A DNA stretch of 64,000 nucleotides from Nocardioides kribbensis (GTDB lineage Bacteria > Actinomycetota > Actinomycetes > Propionibacteriales > Nocardioidaceae), in the NCBI RefSeq assembly GCF_015070375.1, contig NZ_JADCLL010000007.1, forward strand, positions 1 through 64,000, in the 5' to 3' direction. Positions 42,666-50,281 of this stretch are shown here, one piece after another. Made by a program: the position numbers and the translations under genes. How positions within the stretch are numbered: position 1 is the stretch's first letter; each line of letters opens with the position of its first letter. The notes beneath the pieces are model-generated. The model saw only the letters and a program-made list of their open reading frames with translations, was not told where the DNA came from and searched no databases.

Positions 42666-42860
42666 ATGGCGAACACCTACGGCTACCGCATCCTCGTCAT
42701 GTACTACGAGGGTCGCACCGGGGAGGCGTCACTCGACCGCGCCCTCCAGCTCACCTGGATCAACCAGGGCGAGTACGACCGCGCCCTGACCGGCGAGCCC
42801 CCCGTCGGCTACATCCCGCCCCAGATGTTTCAGGCCGCCGCCGACAGCGCCGAGGTCTGA
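42666..42860 (+). CDS. Small phage protein, unknown
   Basis: 64 residues, NTYGYRILVMYYEGRTGEAS, ending FQAAADSAEV. AAGGAGACCCC site. An imperfect CCCCTCTCG / CGAGAAGGGG hairpin (42872-42906) follows it, perhaps separating tail from lysis genes. Confidence 0.6.
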   Translation: MANTYGYRILVMYYEGRTGEASLDRALQLTWINQGEYDRALTGEPPVGYIPPQMFQAAADSAEV

Positions 42861-42912
42861 CCCTCCCCCCGCCCCTCTCGGGCGCCAACGTCCCGCGAGA
42901 AGGGGTCGAGCG

Positions 42913-43320
42913 TTGAGCACACCACCCAGCCGCATCCGCAGACTGTTCCCCCCGTCCGGCGCTGCGTATGAGCTCTGGGACTGCGCCGTCTTCGTGGCGA
43001 TCATCGTCACCGTCGGCTACGTCATCGAGAACCCGCAGCCAGCCCAGCAGGAGACGCTGAGCTTCGTCGACCAAGTCCTCTCGCTCAACCTGTGGGGCAT
43101 GGTCCTGGCGACCTGCGCGATCGTCGCCGGGGTCTGCGCCTACATCCCCCGCTGGATCTCGTTCGGCTACGGGGTCCTCGTCGCGGGCTGCTTCTTCTGG
43201 TCCGCCGTCTTCGTCGTCGGGATCGTCTGCTTCAACGGACAGCCACGCTCGCTCGTCTCCGCGCTCATCTACGCGTGGGTCGTCCGGCGGCTGATCTCGA
43301 CGAAGAAGCGGGGCGCCTGA
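42913..43320 (+). CDS. Four-helix membrane protein in the lysis region
   Basis: 135 residues from TTG 42913. Four membrane helices (about 22-38, 60-77, 84-103, 112-128) and a basic end RRLISTKKRGA. Could be a holin-like or anti-holin protein; not firmly assigned. Confidence 0.6.
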   Translation: MSTPPSRIRRLFPPSGAAYELWDCAVFVAIIVTVGYVIENPQPAQQETLSFVDQVLSLNLWGMVLATCAIVAGVCAYIPRWISFGYGVLVAGCFFWSAVFVVGIVCFNGQPRSLVSALIYAWVVRRLISTKKRGA

Positions 43321-43584
43321 GTGGAAATCACTATCGCCATCCTCGGGCTGCTCGGGGTCTCCGGGATCGTCGGCACCGTCGTCTCCCGCTACGTGCGCCC
43401 CAAGGCCACGCCGCTGGAGATCCTCCAGGAAGTGCAGGAGGAGCGCACCGAGGACCGCCGCCGCATCGACCGGCTCGAGTCCGCCCAGCGCATCACCATC
43501 GACTACGTCCACGAACTACGCCAGCACATCGTCGACGGCAACCCCCCGCCGCCCCCCGCTTGGCCGGAAGGGCTCAACCGATGA
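43321..43584 (+). CDS. Single-span membrane protein with coiled coil
   Basis: 87 residues from GTG 43321, directly after the previous stop. One membrane helix (2-21), a charged coiled coil (EILQEVQEERTEDRRRIDRL), and a Pro-rich end. Lysis-cassette proteins of this form occur in actinophages. Confidence 0.6.
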   Translation: MEITIAILGLLGVSGIVGTVVSRYVRPKATPLEILQEVQEERTEDRRRIDRLESAQRITIDYVHELRQHIVDGNPPPPPAWPEGLNR

Positions 43585-43883
43585 TCCACCACCTCGTCAC
43601 CGAGTGGCCGCGCTACGTCGCGCTGGCCGAGATCGGGGCACTCATCTCCTGCTTCATCGCCCTGCACTTCGGGTCGCGCTCGGTCCTGCCGCGCACCACC
43701 TACCTCGCCGGCTGGGGCGTGCTCTACGTCTTCGCAGCCGTCGCGGTGGCGATCGTGGTCAACGTGATGAGCCCCGTCGCGCCAACCCCCGGAGTCCGCG
43801 CCCTCTGCTTCGCGCTCGCACCCGTGGCCCTGGGCGGCATCTTCGCCGTCCTGCTCGCCGTGCGCGACAACCGCGACCGCTGA
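43581..43883 (+). CDS. Three-helix membrane protein, holin candidate
   Basis: 100 residues with three membrane helices (about 13-31, 41-62, 72-92) and a short basic end. Encoded 63 bases before the endolysin gene, the usual place for a holin. ATGA overlap upstream. Confidence 0.65.
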   Translation: MIHHLVTEWPRYVALAEIGALISCFIALHFGSRSVLPRTTYLAGWGVLYVFAAVAVAIVVNVMSPVAPTPGVRALCFALAPVALGGIFAVLLAVRDNRDR

Positions 43884-43946
43884 TCCGCCGCACGCTAGCC
43901 CGCCTCATCTGGAGAGCGGGCTCACCATCGCGCCCAGGAGGCACAC

Positions 43947-44696
43947 ATGCCCGTCATGCCCGGAGTCATCTGGAAGGGCGACCAGTCCAGCAAGCGGCGC
44001 ATGGAGCGCTACGACGTGTTCTGCATCCACACGATCGTCGGCTACGCGCCCGCGCACGCCGCGCACTTCTCCGTCTTCGCAGACGGTGACATCTACCAGT
44101 CGCGCGACACCCTCTACACCTCGGCCGCCAACCTCAACGGCAACCACCGCATCATCGCCTCCGAGAATGAGGACCACGGAGCGCGCTTCGGCGGCACACC
44201 CCGTCTTCCCGCCTGGGTGCCGCTGACGCCCGAGCAGGTCGCGGCCAACGCTGAGATCTACGCCTGGCTGCACGAGACCCATGACATCCCGCTCCAGATG
44301 AACCCCGACTCTCGACCATCCTCACGCGGCCTCGGCTACCACCGCCAGGGCATCGACGGGAACTTCGCCGGCTACCGATTCCAGGGCCGCGTCTCGGGCG
44401 GCGAGGTCTGGACCGAGGCCTACGGGAAGGTCTGCCCGACCGACGCCCGCATCGCTCAGCTTCCCGACATCCTCACCGCCACCCGCAACCTCTTGGAGCC
44501 CGACATGACCCCTGAGCAGTACAAGACCCTCGCCGACGCCCAGACCGCCAAGATCCTCGAGGCCGTCACCAACCAGGGCGAGAAGACCCGCGCCCGCCAG
44601 ATCAAGACCGCCAGCCGCATCGTCGCCACCATCAAGCGCAACGGCAAGGCGACCCAGGACGACATCGCGGCTCTCGAGGAAGCGCTGGCCGAGTGA
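43947..44696 (+). CDS. Endolysin, N-acetylmuramoyl-L-alanine amidase
   Basis: 249 residues. Amidase_2/PGRP fold with zinc ligands His28 (FCIHTIVG), His132 (GYHRQG) and Cys163 (KVCPTD). After residue ~180 a helical C-terminal region (EQYKTLADAQTAKILEAV) replaces a clear wall-binding domain. Cuts the peptide from the glycan in peptidoglycan. AGGAGGCACAC precedes the ATG. Confidence 0.88.
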   Translation: MPVMPGVIWKGDQSSKRRMERYDVFCIHTIVGYAPAHAAHFSVFADGDIYQSRDTLYTSAANLNGNHRIIASENEDHGARFGGTPRLPAWVPLTPEQVAANAEIYAWLHETHDIPLQMNPDSRPSSRGLGYHRQGIDGNFAGYRFQGRVSGGEVWTEAYGKVCPTDARIAQLPDILTATRNLLEPDMTPEQYKTLADAQTAKILEAVTNQGEKTRARQIKTASRIVATIKRNGKATQDDIAALEEALAE

Positions 44697-45430
44697 CCAT
44701 CGAGCCCATCGCCTTCGCCAACATCGGCCGCACCAACAAGTCCGACGTCGTGCGCTCGCTCCAGGCCATCGAGCGCGGACTCCCTGAGGGCTGCGTGCTG
44801 GTGCTGGCCGAGATCGGCGAGGGTGACCGCGGCTACGACGAGCACGCCCTGGTCCAGCGCACGTTCTCCGGGTGGCGCATCGTCCACGGCGACACCCGCG
44901 AGCCGATCCTGCTCGACGTCGCCGCGATTGACGCCCGTGTGCTGCGTGGCGACCCGTGGCGACGACGGACCATGCGCGGCATCCCCCGCCAGTCACCGCC
45001 GCGGCACCTGCAGGAAGTCATCACCGTGCGCGCCGACGGGACCAAGCGCGTCGACATGACCGTGCACTACCCCGCCGGCGCGAAGAACGGCAGCCGCGCG
45101 CCCCACGTCAAGGCACTGCTGATGGCCGGGTGGCTCAACACACGCCGCAAGCACCGGGCCCGCATCCGTCACCACGTCCGCCGCGGTCACGACGTGCGCA
45201 CCGCCTTCGACGCCAATAAGCGCGGCGGGATGAAGCTGCACCGTCGCCAGGTCGCCATCTTCACCGACGCGCCTGACTACGGCATCGCGATCCCCGGCAA
45301 TGCCTGGTTCAAGAGGGGCCGGCGGACGGTGAGCATCGTCGACCGCGACTCGATCCCGCTCTACGTCGAACCCAACCTGCACCGCTGCCTGATCGGGGCG
45401 ACGGTGTTCACCGCGAAGGAGAACCGATGA
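44693..45430 (+). CDS. Endonuclease/exonuclease/phosphatase-like protein
   Basis: 245 residues from GTG 44693. FANIGRTNKSDVVRSLQAIE, VLVLAEIGEGD and a late HRRQVAIFTDAPDYGI give an EEP-like layout, but the catalytic GDxN and final SDH motifs are not clear; FDANKRGG and HHVRRGHD may stand in. Lies between endolysin and the last holin-like gene, an odd place for a nuclease. Assignment tentative. Confidence 0.55.
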   Translation: MTIEPIAFANIGRTNKSDVVRSLQAIERGLPEGCVLVLAEIGEGDRGYDEHALVQRTFSGWRIVHGDTREPILLDVAAIDARVLRGDPWRRRTMRGIPRQSPPRHLQEVITVRADGTKRVDMTVHYPAGAKNGSRAPHVKALLMAGWLNTRRKHRARIRHHVRRGHDVRTAFDANKRGGMKLHRRQVAIFTDAPDYGIAIPGNAWFKRGRRTVSIVDRDSIPLYVEPNLHRCLIGATVFTAKENR

Positions 45431-45585
45431 GTCGCCTGCTTGGCCGCGCAGGAACGCGACGTGTCTACGTCGGCGTGCGTAGCGGCAACGCGCGTCGGTG
45501 CCCCTGCGCCGAGTGCCACATCCAGTCCACCAAGAAGGCCCAGCGTGCCCGAGAGAAGCGCGACTGGCAGAAGGAGAACCGATGA
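45427..45585 (+). CDS. Small basic protein with CPCAEC
   Basis: 52 residues, strongly basic: RLLGRAGTRRVYVGVRSG, RRCPCAECH, then KKAQRAREKRDWQKENR. A Cys cluster flanked by basic helices suggests nucleic-acid binding. ATGA overlaps on both sides make it convincing although it is short. Confidence 0.65.
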   Translation: MSRLLGRAGTRRVYVGVRSGNARRCPCAECHIQSTKKAQRAREKRDWQKENR

Positions 45586-45785
45586 AGACCGCGCCCAACA
45601 AGGCCATCGCTGCATTCGTGCTGACGCTCCTCGCCACGCTCCTGGCCAGCATCCAGGGCCGCAAGGAGTTCTCGGAGCTGACCGTCCTCGAGTGGCTGAT
45701 CGTCGTCGGCTCCGCGGTGGTCACGACCGCCGGGGTCTACGTCACCAGCAATCCGCCCGTCGGGGAGCACCGCGCCGTAGACTGA
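45582..45785 (+). CDS. Holin-like two-helix membrane protein
   Basis: 67 residues: MKTAPNKAIAAFVLTLLATL, then WLIVVGSAVVTTAGVYVTS, a two-helix pattern common to actinophage holins. Last gene of the late operon, before a strong terminator. It competes with the 43581 gene as the true holin. Confidence 0.7.
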   Translation: MKTAPNKAIAAFVLTLLATLLASIQGRKEFSELTVLEWLIVVGSAVVTTAGVYVTSNPPVGEHRAVD

Positions 45786-45842
45786 CCACATGAACACCGC
45801 GCCCCGCTGTCGCTGACAAGGGCCGGTTATCCGCACCACACG

Positions 45843-45882
45843 ACCGCCGGTCGCCCCTCACGCAGGGGTGGCCGGCGGTTTT
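45843..45882 (+). terminator. Late operon terminator
   Basis: ACCGCCGG...GCCCC (45843-45858) pairs with GGGG...CCGGCGGT (45865-45879) around TCACGCA, followed by TTTTATA. The T-run makes this the clearest intrinsic terminator in the window. Confidence 0.85.
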
Positions 45883-46012
45883 ATACGCTCAACGCAGCGT
45901 TGCACCGTGAACGCGAACCTGCTAACGAACCCCCGAATTGGTTGCAGCGTCAGCCTCACGCAAGGAGCGACCGGCGGTTTCTGGCGTTGAGCCCGCAAGT
46001 ACCGTCTCCCCG

Positions 46013-46168
46013 GTGAAGATGACCGGCTCCTACCGCCCCGCCGACGACACGATGGCCCCCGCTGACGAGGTGACCGTCGAGGGTGACGACTACGACGCGC
46101 TGCTGCTCCAGCTCCGTGAGCGCACGCCCGAGGGTCACGTGCTGCTGTCGGTGCGGATGGAGCGGTGA
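46013..46168 (+). CDS. Small phage protein, unknown
   Basis: 51 residues from GTG 46013 (ATG 46019 also possible): MTGSYRPADDTMAPADEVTV then LLLQLRERTPEGHVLLSVRM. A TACCGT at 46000-46005 could be a -10 for a leaderless start; a -35 is not convincing. Starts a new rightward unit after the late terminator. Confidence 0.6.
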   Translation: MKMTGSYRPADDTMAPADEVTVEGDDYDALLLQLRERTPEGHVLLSVRMER

Positions 46169-46425
46169 GCGACCTCGGCCACGGCACCAACCAGGACATG
46201 ACCCGGCGCCCACCAGGAGGCAGCAACATCGCGCCCAGTGACGTCGGGCCGGTGAAGCACGTGTGGGTGAAGCAGGAGGACGGATCGCGGCTGCCGGGGC
46301 TCTTGTGGCAGTGGCGCAAGGGCGAGGCTGGCTGGGAAGGGCTCGTTGTCTGCCCCGACCCCACGCGCGGCGGGCAGGCGATCATGCAGGGGTGGTTGCC
46401 AGCGGGGAGGTTGGGGCCGGTTTAG
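46165..46425 (+). CDS. Small phage protein, unknown
   Basis: 86 residues from GTG 46165 (GTGA overlap): polar start, then VKHVWVKQEDGSRLPGLLWQ and WEGLVVCPDPTRGGQ, a compact beta domain. Convergent with the leftward small-gene operon, 23 bases away. Confidence 0.6.
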   Translation: MSDLGHGTNQDMTRRPPGGSNIAPSDVGPVKHVWVKQEDGSRLPGLLWQWRKGEAGWEGLVVCPDPTRGGQAIMQGWLPAGRLGPV

Positions 46426-46448
46426 GGGTGAGCTGGATTCGGGGGGAG

Positions 46449-46619
46449 TTAAGGCTGCGGCGTGATCGTCCAGCGACCGTCGTCCCGAGGGAGCTCCTGC
46501 GACGGTCCCATGGTGACGCGCAGACCGTCCTCGAACTCCAGCACCGTCCCCTCAGTGAGTTGCTCCGGCCCGAGTGCAGCAAGGATCTCGAGCAGCGGCT
46601 TGCGGACTGGCTCAGTCAC
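46449..46619 (-). CDS. Small protein, last gene of the leftward operon
   Basis: 56 residues from GTG 46619 overlapping the preceding stop (GTGA): VRKPLLEILAALGPEQLTEG then VLEFEDGLRVTMG. Unknown. Confidence 0.6.
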   Translation of the reverse strand: MTEPVRKPLLEILAALGPEQLTEGTVLEFEDGLRVTMGPSQELPRDDGRWTITPQP

Positions 46620-47056
46620 GGCTTCCACTCGTCTCGGTAGTCGGGGTGGTCGACGTAGACGCTGGCGAGGGCTTGAAGCGTCATTTCCAGCGCCCACTCT
46701 CCATTGTCTCCGTGCTCGAGTTCCGGGGAGTAGTTGACCGCTCCCTCCACGATCGCGCGCTTGGCTGCTACTTCGGCCAGGACGCGGGCGGGGTCGTGGC
46801 GGGCGATGTGCTCAACCCTCTCCGAGAGCCACTTGGGATCCTCTAGGTTGCGGTCCGGCTCGACCTCCATCACGACAGGAACGCGCTCCCAACCGGGTTC
46901 GGCGTGGTCGCCAAGATCCGGCACGGGCGCGCTGTAGATCCGCACGCGCCAACCTCGGTCAGCAATCTCCCACGGCGTCGGGAACACCTCGGCACACTCC
47001 CGCGCCACCGTCTCATCCTCATCCAGCCGCGCGGTCAGGAACTCGATGAGCGTCAT
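46616..47056 (-). CDS. DUF6221-family protein
   Basis: 146 residues: TLIEFLTARLDEDETVAREC, HIARHDPARVLAEVAAKRAI, and the end VDHPDYRDEWKP, which define this actinobacterial/actinophage family of unknown function. AGGAG lies before ATG 47056. The frame stays open upstream to 47575 but that part has no coding character. ATGA overlap with the RHH gene. Confidence 0.8.
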   Translation of the reverse strand: MTLIEFLTARLDEDETVARECAEVFPTPWEIADRGWRVRIYSAPVPDLGDHAEPGWERVPVVMEVEPDRNLEDPKWLSERVEHIARHDPARVLAEVAAKRAIVEGAVNYSPELEHGDNGEWALEMTLQALASVYVDHPDYRDEWKP

Positions 47057-47214
47057 GGCTTCTCCTGTCGCTGGACGTGCTCGGCTATGGCTTGGCGGGC
47101 GAACTCGCTGACGGTGATGTCGAGGCGTCGGGCTCCTGCCTTCGCGCGCTCCCAGAGTTCGTCCTCGATGCGGATGGCTCGGGCTGGATTCTCGGGGCGG
47201 GGTTTGTTGGGCAT
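47053..47214 (-). CDS. Ribbon-helix-helix DNA-binding protein
   Basis: 53 residues: PARAIRIEDELWERAKAGAR then LDITVSEFARQAIAEHVQRQ, a CopG/Arc-type fold that dimerises to bind DNA through the paired strands. Likely a regulator of its own operon or of lysogenic genes. No partner toxin is evident downstream. Confidence 0.8.
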   Translation of the reverse strand: MPNKPRPENPARAIRIEDELWERAKAGARRLDITVSEFARQAIAEHVQRQEKP

Positions 47215-47378
47215 CAGGGCTTGTCGGACCGAATGACGCGGGCGGTGTAGGCCCCGGGCCAGCGCCCGCAATGGAGACACGCGCCCGGGTAGACCTCCGC
47301 CACCGGCCATGTGATCGTGCGCTGGCAATAGATGCACCCGAGTGTTTCGGTCGCATCATTCTCGTCCGAATGGCCCAT
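47214..47378 (-). CDS. Small zinc-ribbon protein
   Basis: 54 residues with GCIYCQRTITWPV and ACLHCGRWPGAYTARV, two CxxC knuckles 16 residues apart. First gene of the leftward operon; start ATG 47378, stop overlaps the next ATG (TGATG). Its promoter lies 7 bases upstream, so the mRNA is nearly leaderless. Confidence 0.7.
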   Translation of the reverse strand: MGHSDENDATETLGCIYCQRTITWPVAEVYPGACLHCGRWPGAYTARVIRSDKP

Positions 47379-47384
47379 GCCCCC

Positions 47385-47413
47385 ACTCTACGCGGTGTCA
47401 TACACCAGCGCAA
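47385..47413 (-). promoter_or_regulatory. Promoter of the leftward small-gene operon
   Basis: Minus strand TTGCGC (47408-47413), 17 bases, TAGAGT (47385-47390), six bases from ATG 47378. Same -35 type as the early promoter at 8808. Confidence 0.6.
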
Positions 47414-47446
47414 GGAACTGTCGGTGGCCGCGGGGAGACTCGGACC

Positions 47447-47707
47447 ATGCCGACTGACGAGGAGCTCGCCCTGATCGACCTGGCCGCTGCGACGTACCGG
47501 TACGCGGGGGCTCGGGAGGCTGCGATGGCCGACCGGTTCGGGCTCAGTCCCACGCGGTTCTGGCAGAAGGTGCACGCGCTGAGGGTGCGGGGGGATGTGG
47601 TGGCGGTGCGGGCTGGGGAGTGCCGCAGACTTACGTCGCTCGCGGAGGCTCGAGATGCTGCGCGGGGTTCCAGTCGATCAGATCTCCAAGCCTTCCCATC
47701 GCCGTAG
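47447..47707 (+). CDS. DUF3263-family protein
   Basis: 86 residues: DEELALIDLAAATYRYAGAR, ADRFGLSPTRFWQKVHALR, matching the small HTH-like DUF3263 family of actinobacteria. GGGGAGA lies before ATG 47447. Divergent from the zinc-ribbon operon and convergent with integrase, whose 3' end it overlaps by 77 bases, so the two transcripts are antisense to each other. Confidence 0.8.
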   Translation: MPTDEELALIDLAAATYRYAGAREAAMADRFGLSPTRFWQKVHALRVRGDVVAVRAGECRRLTSLAEARDAARGSSRSDLQAFPSP

Positions 47708-48818
47708 CGTGCATCGAGTCGTCGCCGGACAGGTAATGCCGCTGAGTGACCTGCACCTGCGAGTGACCGAGGATCTCGGCAATGATCTTGTCCGAGACGT
47801 TGGCTTCCATCAGCAGACTTCCACAGGTGGCGCGGGCGGAGTGCAGGGGGCGATCGGGGACGCCAGCCAGCGCAATCAGCGCTTTCCAGTCGCCCCAGTC
47901 TCGCCGCGGCGCTCTGGGCTTCTCGCCCTCGCCCCACACGTAGCCAGACTCCTGACGCTCCTGCTCGAGCAGCAGCCGCACCGGTCGCACGAGCGGCACG
48001 CCCCGGTAGCTCGCCTCCGACTTGAGCGGCAGCACCTTCAATCCTTGGCCGGGGACCTGCTGCACCGACCGTTGGACGAGTAGGTAGCCGAACTCCCCGC
48101 GGTCCCAGGCAATGTCTTCCCACCTCAGACCCAGCGCCTCGCCCTGCCTAAGCCCAGCGAGCAGCGCGCACGCCCACCGCGAGGCGCGGACCTCGGGATG
48201 GTCAAGCGCAGCGAGAAGTGTGCGCGCTTCCTGGAGGGTGAACTTGCCGTGGGTGTTCTTGCTGACGGCCGGAGCCTTGGCCTTGGCCGCAGGGTTCCAG
48301 TCGATCTTCCGCTGCTCCTCAGCGATGCGCAGGGCGCGCCGGAGGATTGCGTGAACCTGTCGCCGGCTGCCATCCGACAGCCCGGCGTCACGCATGTCGG
48401 CGTACAGCTCCTCGACCTGCTCGGGACGTAGGCGCTCGAGCTTGACCTTGCCCAAGCTCGGGATGATCCAGCGATTGATGTTGCGCCGGTAGGTGTTGGC
48501 TGTGGTCTCCCGCAGCGTCCCGTCGACGTGGGTCCTCATCCAGTGGTTCATCCACTTCTCGACGGTCCAGCTCTCGGAGTCGACGCCCTTCGCGGTCGTC
48601 CGCTTCAACTCCTTGAACTTCGCGCGCACCTCGCGGAGTGTCTGACCGGTCACGGTCTTGCGGACCCGTTTTCCGTTGCGCTGGCCCAGGTCAGCCACGC
48701 CCACCCATCGGCCCCGACAGTTGTGTGGCGCACGCTGCCCATCGACCAGCGGAGGGCAGGTCGCGTGGTCGTGGCGCTGGTAGATCGCACCCTCGCCCCG
48801 CAGGCGTCGCTCACCCAT
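47631..48818 (-). CDS. int: Tyrosine integrase
   Basis: 395 residues. All catalytic residues are visible: Arg224 (AGLRQGEAL), a Lys near 266, His326-x-x-Arg329 (HSAR), His352 (LGHSQ) and Tyr362 (RHYL). N-terminal arm-binding part with C21 and HNC (32-34), then a core-binding SAM-like domain. Integrates and, with Xis, excises the phage at tRNA-Lys. AGGAG nine bases before the ATG. Adjacent to attR. Confidence 0.95.
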   Translation of the reverse strand: MGERRLRGEGAIYQRHDHATCPPLVDGQRAPHNCRGRWVGVADLGQRNGKRVRKTVTGQTLREVRAKFKELKRTTAKGVDSESWTVEKWMNHWMRTHVDGTLRETTANTYRRNINRWIIPSLGKVKLERLRPEQVEELYADMRDAGLSDGSRRQVHAILRRALRIAEEQRKIDWNPAAKAKAPAVSKNTHGKFTLQEARTLLAALDHPEVRASRWACALLAGLRQGEALGLRWEDIAWDRGEFGYLLVQRSVQQVPGQGLKVLPLKSEASYRGVPLVRPVRLLLEQERQESGYVWGEGEKPRAPRRDWGDWKALIALAGVPDRPLHSARATCGSLLMEANVSDKIIAEILGHSQVQVTQRHYLSGDDSMHATAMGRLGDLIDWNPAQHLEPPRAT

Positions 48819-48838
48819 CTAGACTTACTCCTGTCGTG

Positions 48839-48914
48839 TAGCCAATGTGGCAGCCTAAGTGGCCATATCTAGCCATATGACATCGTACCGCGAACCGCGT
48901 CTGACCTGCGGAAA
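48839..48914 (+). promoter_or_regulatory. Candidate arm-type sites on the attR side
   Basis: TAGCCAAT (48839-48846), GGCCATATCT and AGCCATATGA (48861-48880, tandem), and CTGACCTGCGGAAA (48901-48914), which repeats the attL-side element. The int promoter and the present upstream region of the tRNA share this stretch. Confidence 0.5.
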
Positions 48915-48921
48915 CGTGATA

Positions 48922-48968
48922 CGGGCCCCTAGCTCAATGGGCAGAGCAGGAGACTTTTAATCTCTTGG
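48922..48968 (+). repeat. attR (47-bp att repeat)
   Basis: Exact copy of 7550-7596, here joined to the host 3' part of the tRNA gene. Phage DNA lies upstream and host DNA downstream. Confidence 0.95.
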
Positions 48969-48995
48969 TTGTGGGTTCGAGTCCCACGGGGCCTA
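48923..48995 (+). tRNA. tRNA-Lys(UUU)
   Basis: 73-nt cloverleaf: acceptor GGGCCCC/GGGGCCT (one G-U pair), D stem GCTC/GAGC, anticodon stem GGAGA/TCTCT with loop CTTTTAA (anticodon TTT), T stem GTGGG/CCCAC with loop TTCGAGT. CCA is not encoded. Bases 1-46 are phage-derived after integration, and the DNA upstream is phage. Confidence 0.95.
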
Positions 48996-49011
48996 CCGCG
49001 ACCGTGCCGCC

Positions 49012-50187
49012 TCAGTCGTCGGCGGACGGAGAGGGTGGGCGCGCGGGACGCGCGAGGCCCAGCGCGAGCGCCGCCCCCGCCGCGAGCAGCAGGCCGGCCA
49101 CGACGTAGGCGCTGCCGACCACCTGCTGGGCCGGGCTCCAGGCGTACTCCGCGTCGTCGCGGTGGGGCAGCAGCCAGAAGGGGGCGAGCACGAACACCGC
49201 CGCCCAGCCCGCGGCGGCCCACCGCGGCCCGCGCTCGAGCAGCACCAGCGCGACCGGCAGCGCCCACACCCAGTGGTGCGACCACGAGATCGGCGAGGCG
49301 AGCAGCATGGCCACGGCGGCCAGGCCGACCCCGAGCGCGGGGTCGCCACGACGCCACCAGGCGCAGCCGAGGGCGAGCACGCCGAGGGAGACCGCGCCGG
49401 CGACGACCAGCCACAGCAGGGTCGGCGCCGGCCCGCCGAGCGCGCGGGCCAGCACGCCGCTCACCGACTGGTTGGTGGCGAAGGCCGGGCTGCCCGGCCG
49501 CTCGGGATCGGCGAGCACCGAGGTCCAGTAGTCCCACGAGGACCGCGGGGCCACGAGCGCCCCGACCACCCCCGCCCCCACCACCGCCACCACGGCGCGG
49601 GCGGCGTCGCCCCGCCTCCCGGTGCCGAGCAGCAGGACCACGAAGACGAGCGGGGTCAGCTTGACCGCGGCGGCCAGCCCGACGAGTGCGCCGCTCCACC
49701 GGCGGCGCGGGCCGAGCAGGTCGACGACGACCAGCGCCATGAGCAGGAGGTTGACCTGCCCGAAGGTCAGCGTCTCGCGCACCGGCTCGAGGGCCAGCGC
49801 CGCGACGCACCCGCCGAGCACGGCCCACGGCGCGAGGTCGGGCCTCACGACGTGCACCACCAGGGCCAGCGCGAGCACACCGGTCGCCGCCCACAGCGCG
49901 GCCGAGACCGGCAGGGGCAGCAGCGCGAGCCCGGCCATCAGCAGCGCCGCGAAGGGCGGGTAGGTGAACGGCAGGCCGGTGGCCGGGTCGTCCGCGGCGT
50001 AGAGATGGCCCCCGTCGAGCAGGGTCCGCGCACCGAAGGCGTAGACCTCGAGGTCGAGGAAGCCCCGGTGCACCTGCAGGAGCGCCGCCGCCACGACCAC
50101 CAGCACCAGGCCACCGGTGGCGGCGAGCACGACCCCGGGCGTGAGCAGGTGGTCCCGGGTGGCGGGGGTGGGCTCGAGGCGGGTCAT
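49012..50187 (-). CDS. GT87-family polyprenyl-phosphate mannosyltransferase-like membrane protein
   Basis: 391 residues with about ten membrane helices. The GT87/DUF2029 pattern is clear: FLDLEVYAFGARTLLDGGHL, FTYPPFAALLM, FGQVNLLLM, KLTPLVF and NQSVSGVLAR. Such enzymes transfer mannose from polyprenyl-phosphate-mannose to cell-envelope glycans on the outer face. The first Asp (FLDLEVY) is the likely catalytic residue. Starts at the ATG 50187; no operon partner. Confidence 0.85.
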   Translation of the reverse strand: MTRLEPTPATRDHLLTPGVVLAATGGLVLVVVAAALLQVHRGFLDLEVYAFGARTLLDGGHLYAADDPATGLPFTYPPFAALLMAGLALLPLPVSAALWAATGVLALALVVHVVRPDLAPWAVLGGCVAALALEPVRETLTFGQVNLLLMALVVVDLLGPRRRWSGALVGLAAAVKLTPLVFVVLLLGTGRRGDAARAVVAVVGAGVVGALVAPRSSWDYWTSVLADPERPGSPAFATNQSVSGVLARALGGPAPTLLWLVVAGAVSLGVLALGCAWWRRGDPALGVGLAAVAMLLASPISWSHHWVWALPVALVLLERGPRWAAAGWAAVFVLAPFWLLPHRDDAEYAWSPAQQVVGSAYVVAGLLLAAGAALALGLARPARPPSPSADD

Positions 50188-50281
50188 CCCGCGACGCTAG
50201 GAGCGCCCGAGGACGCGGCGCCGACCCCGCCACGACCCCGTCGTGAACGGGGCGCGACGAGACCGGGCGGTCAGTCGGCGG

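Larger units (their letters stand above)
7551..48968. mobile_element. Integrated temperate siphovirus prophage, about 41.4 kb
   Basis: Bounded by a 47-bp direct repeat that is the 5' part of a tRNA-Lys gene. It contains integrase, excisionase, immunity, replication, packaging, head, long-tail and lysis modules in order, with no obvious decay apart from the terminase frame break. The virion map would start near the terminase (about 23-24.6 kb), run through lysis and integrase, cross attP, and end with the immunity and replication genes. The tape measure and connector set indicate a non-contractile tail. Confidence 0.97.

Noticed and set aside
47053..47378. Toxin-antitoxin pair (RHH plus neighbour)
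   Set aside because: The RHH protein has an antitoxin-like fold, but neither neighbour resembles a known toxin: one is a zinc ribbon, the other DUF6221.
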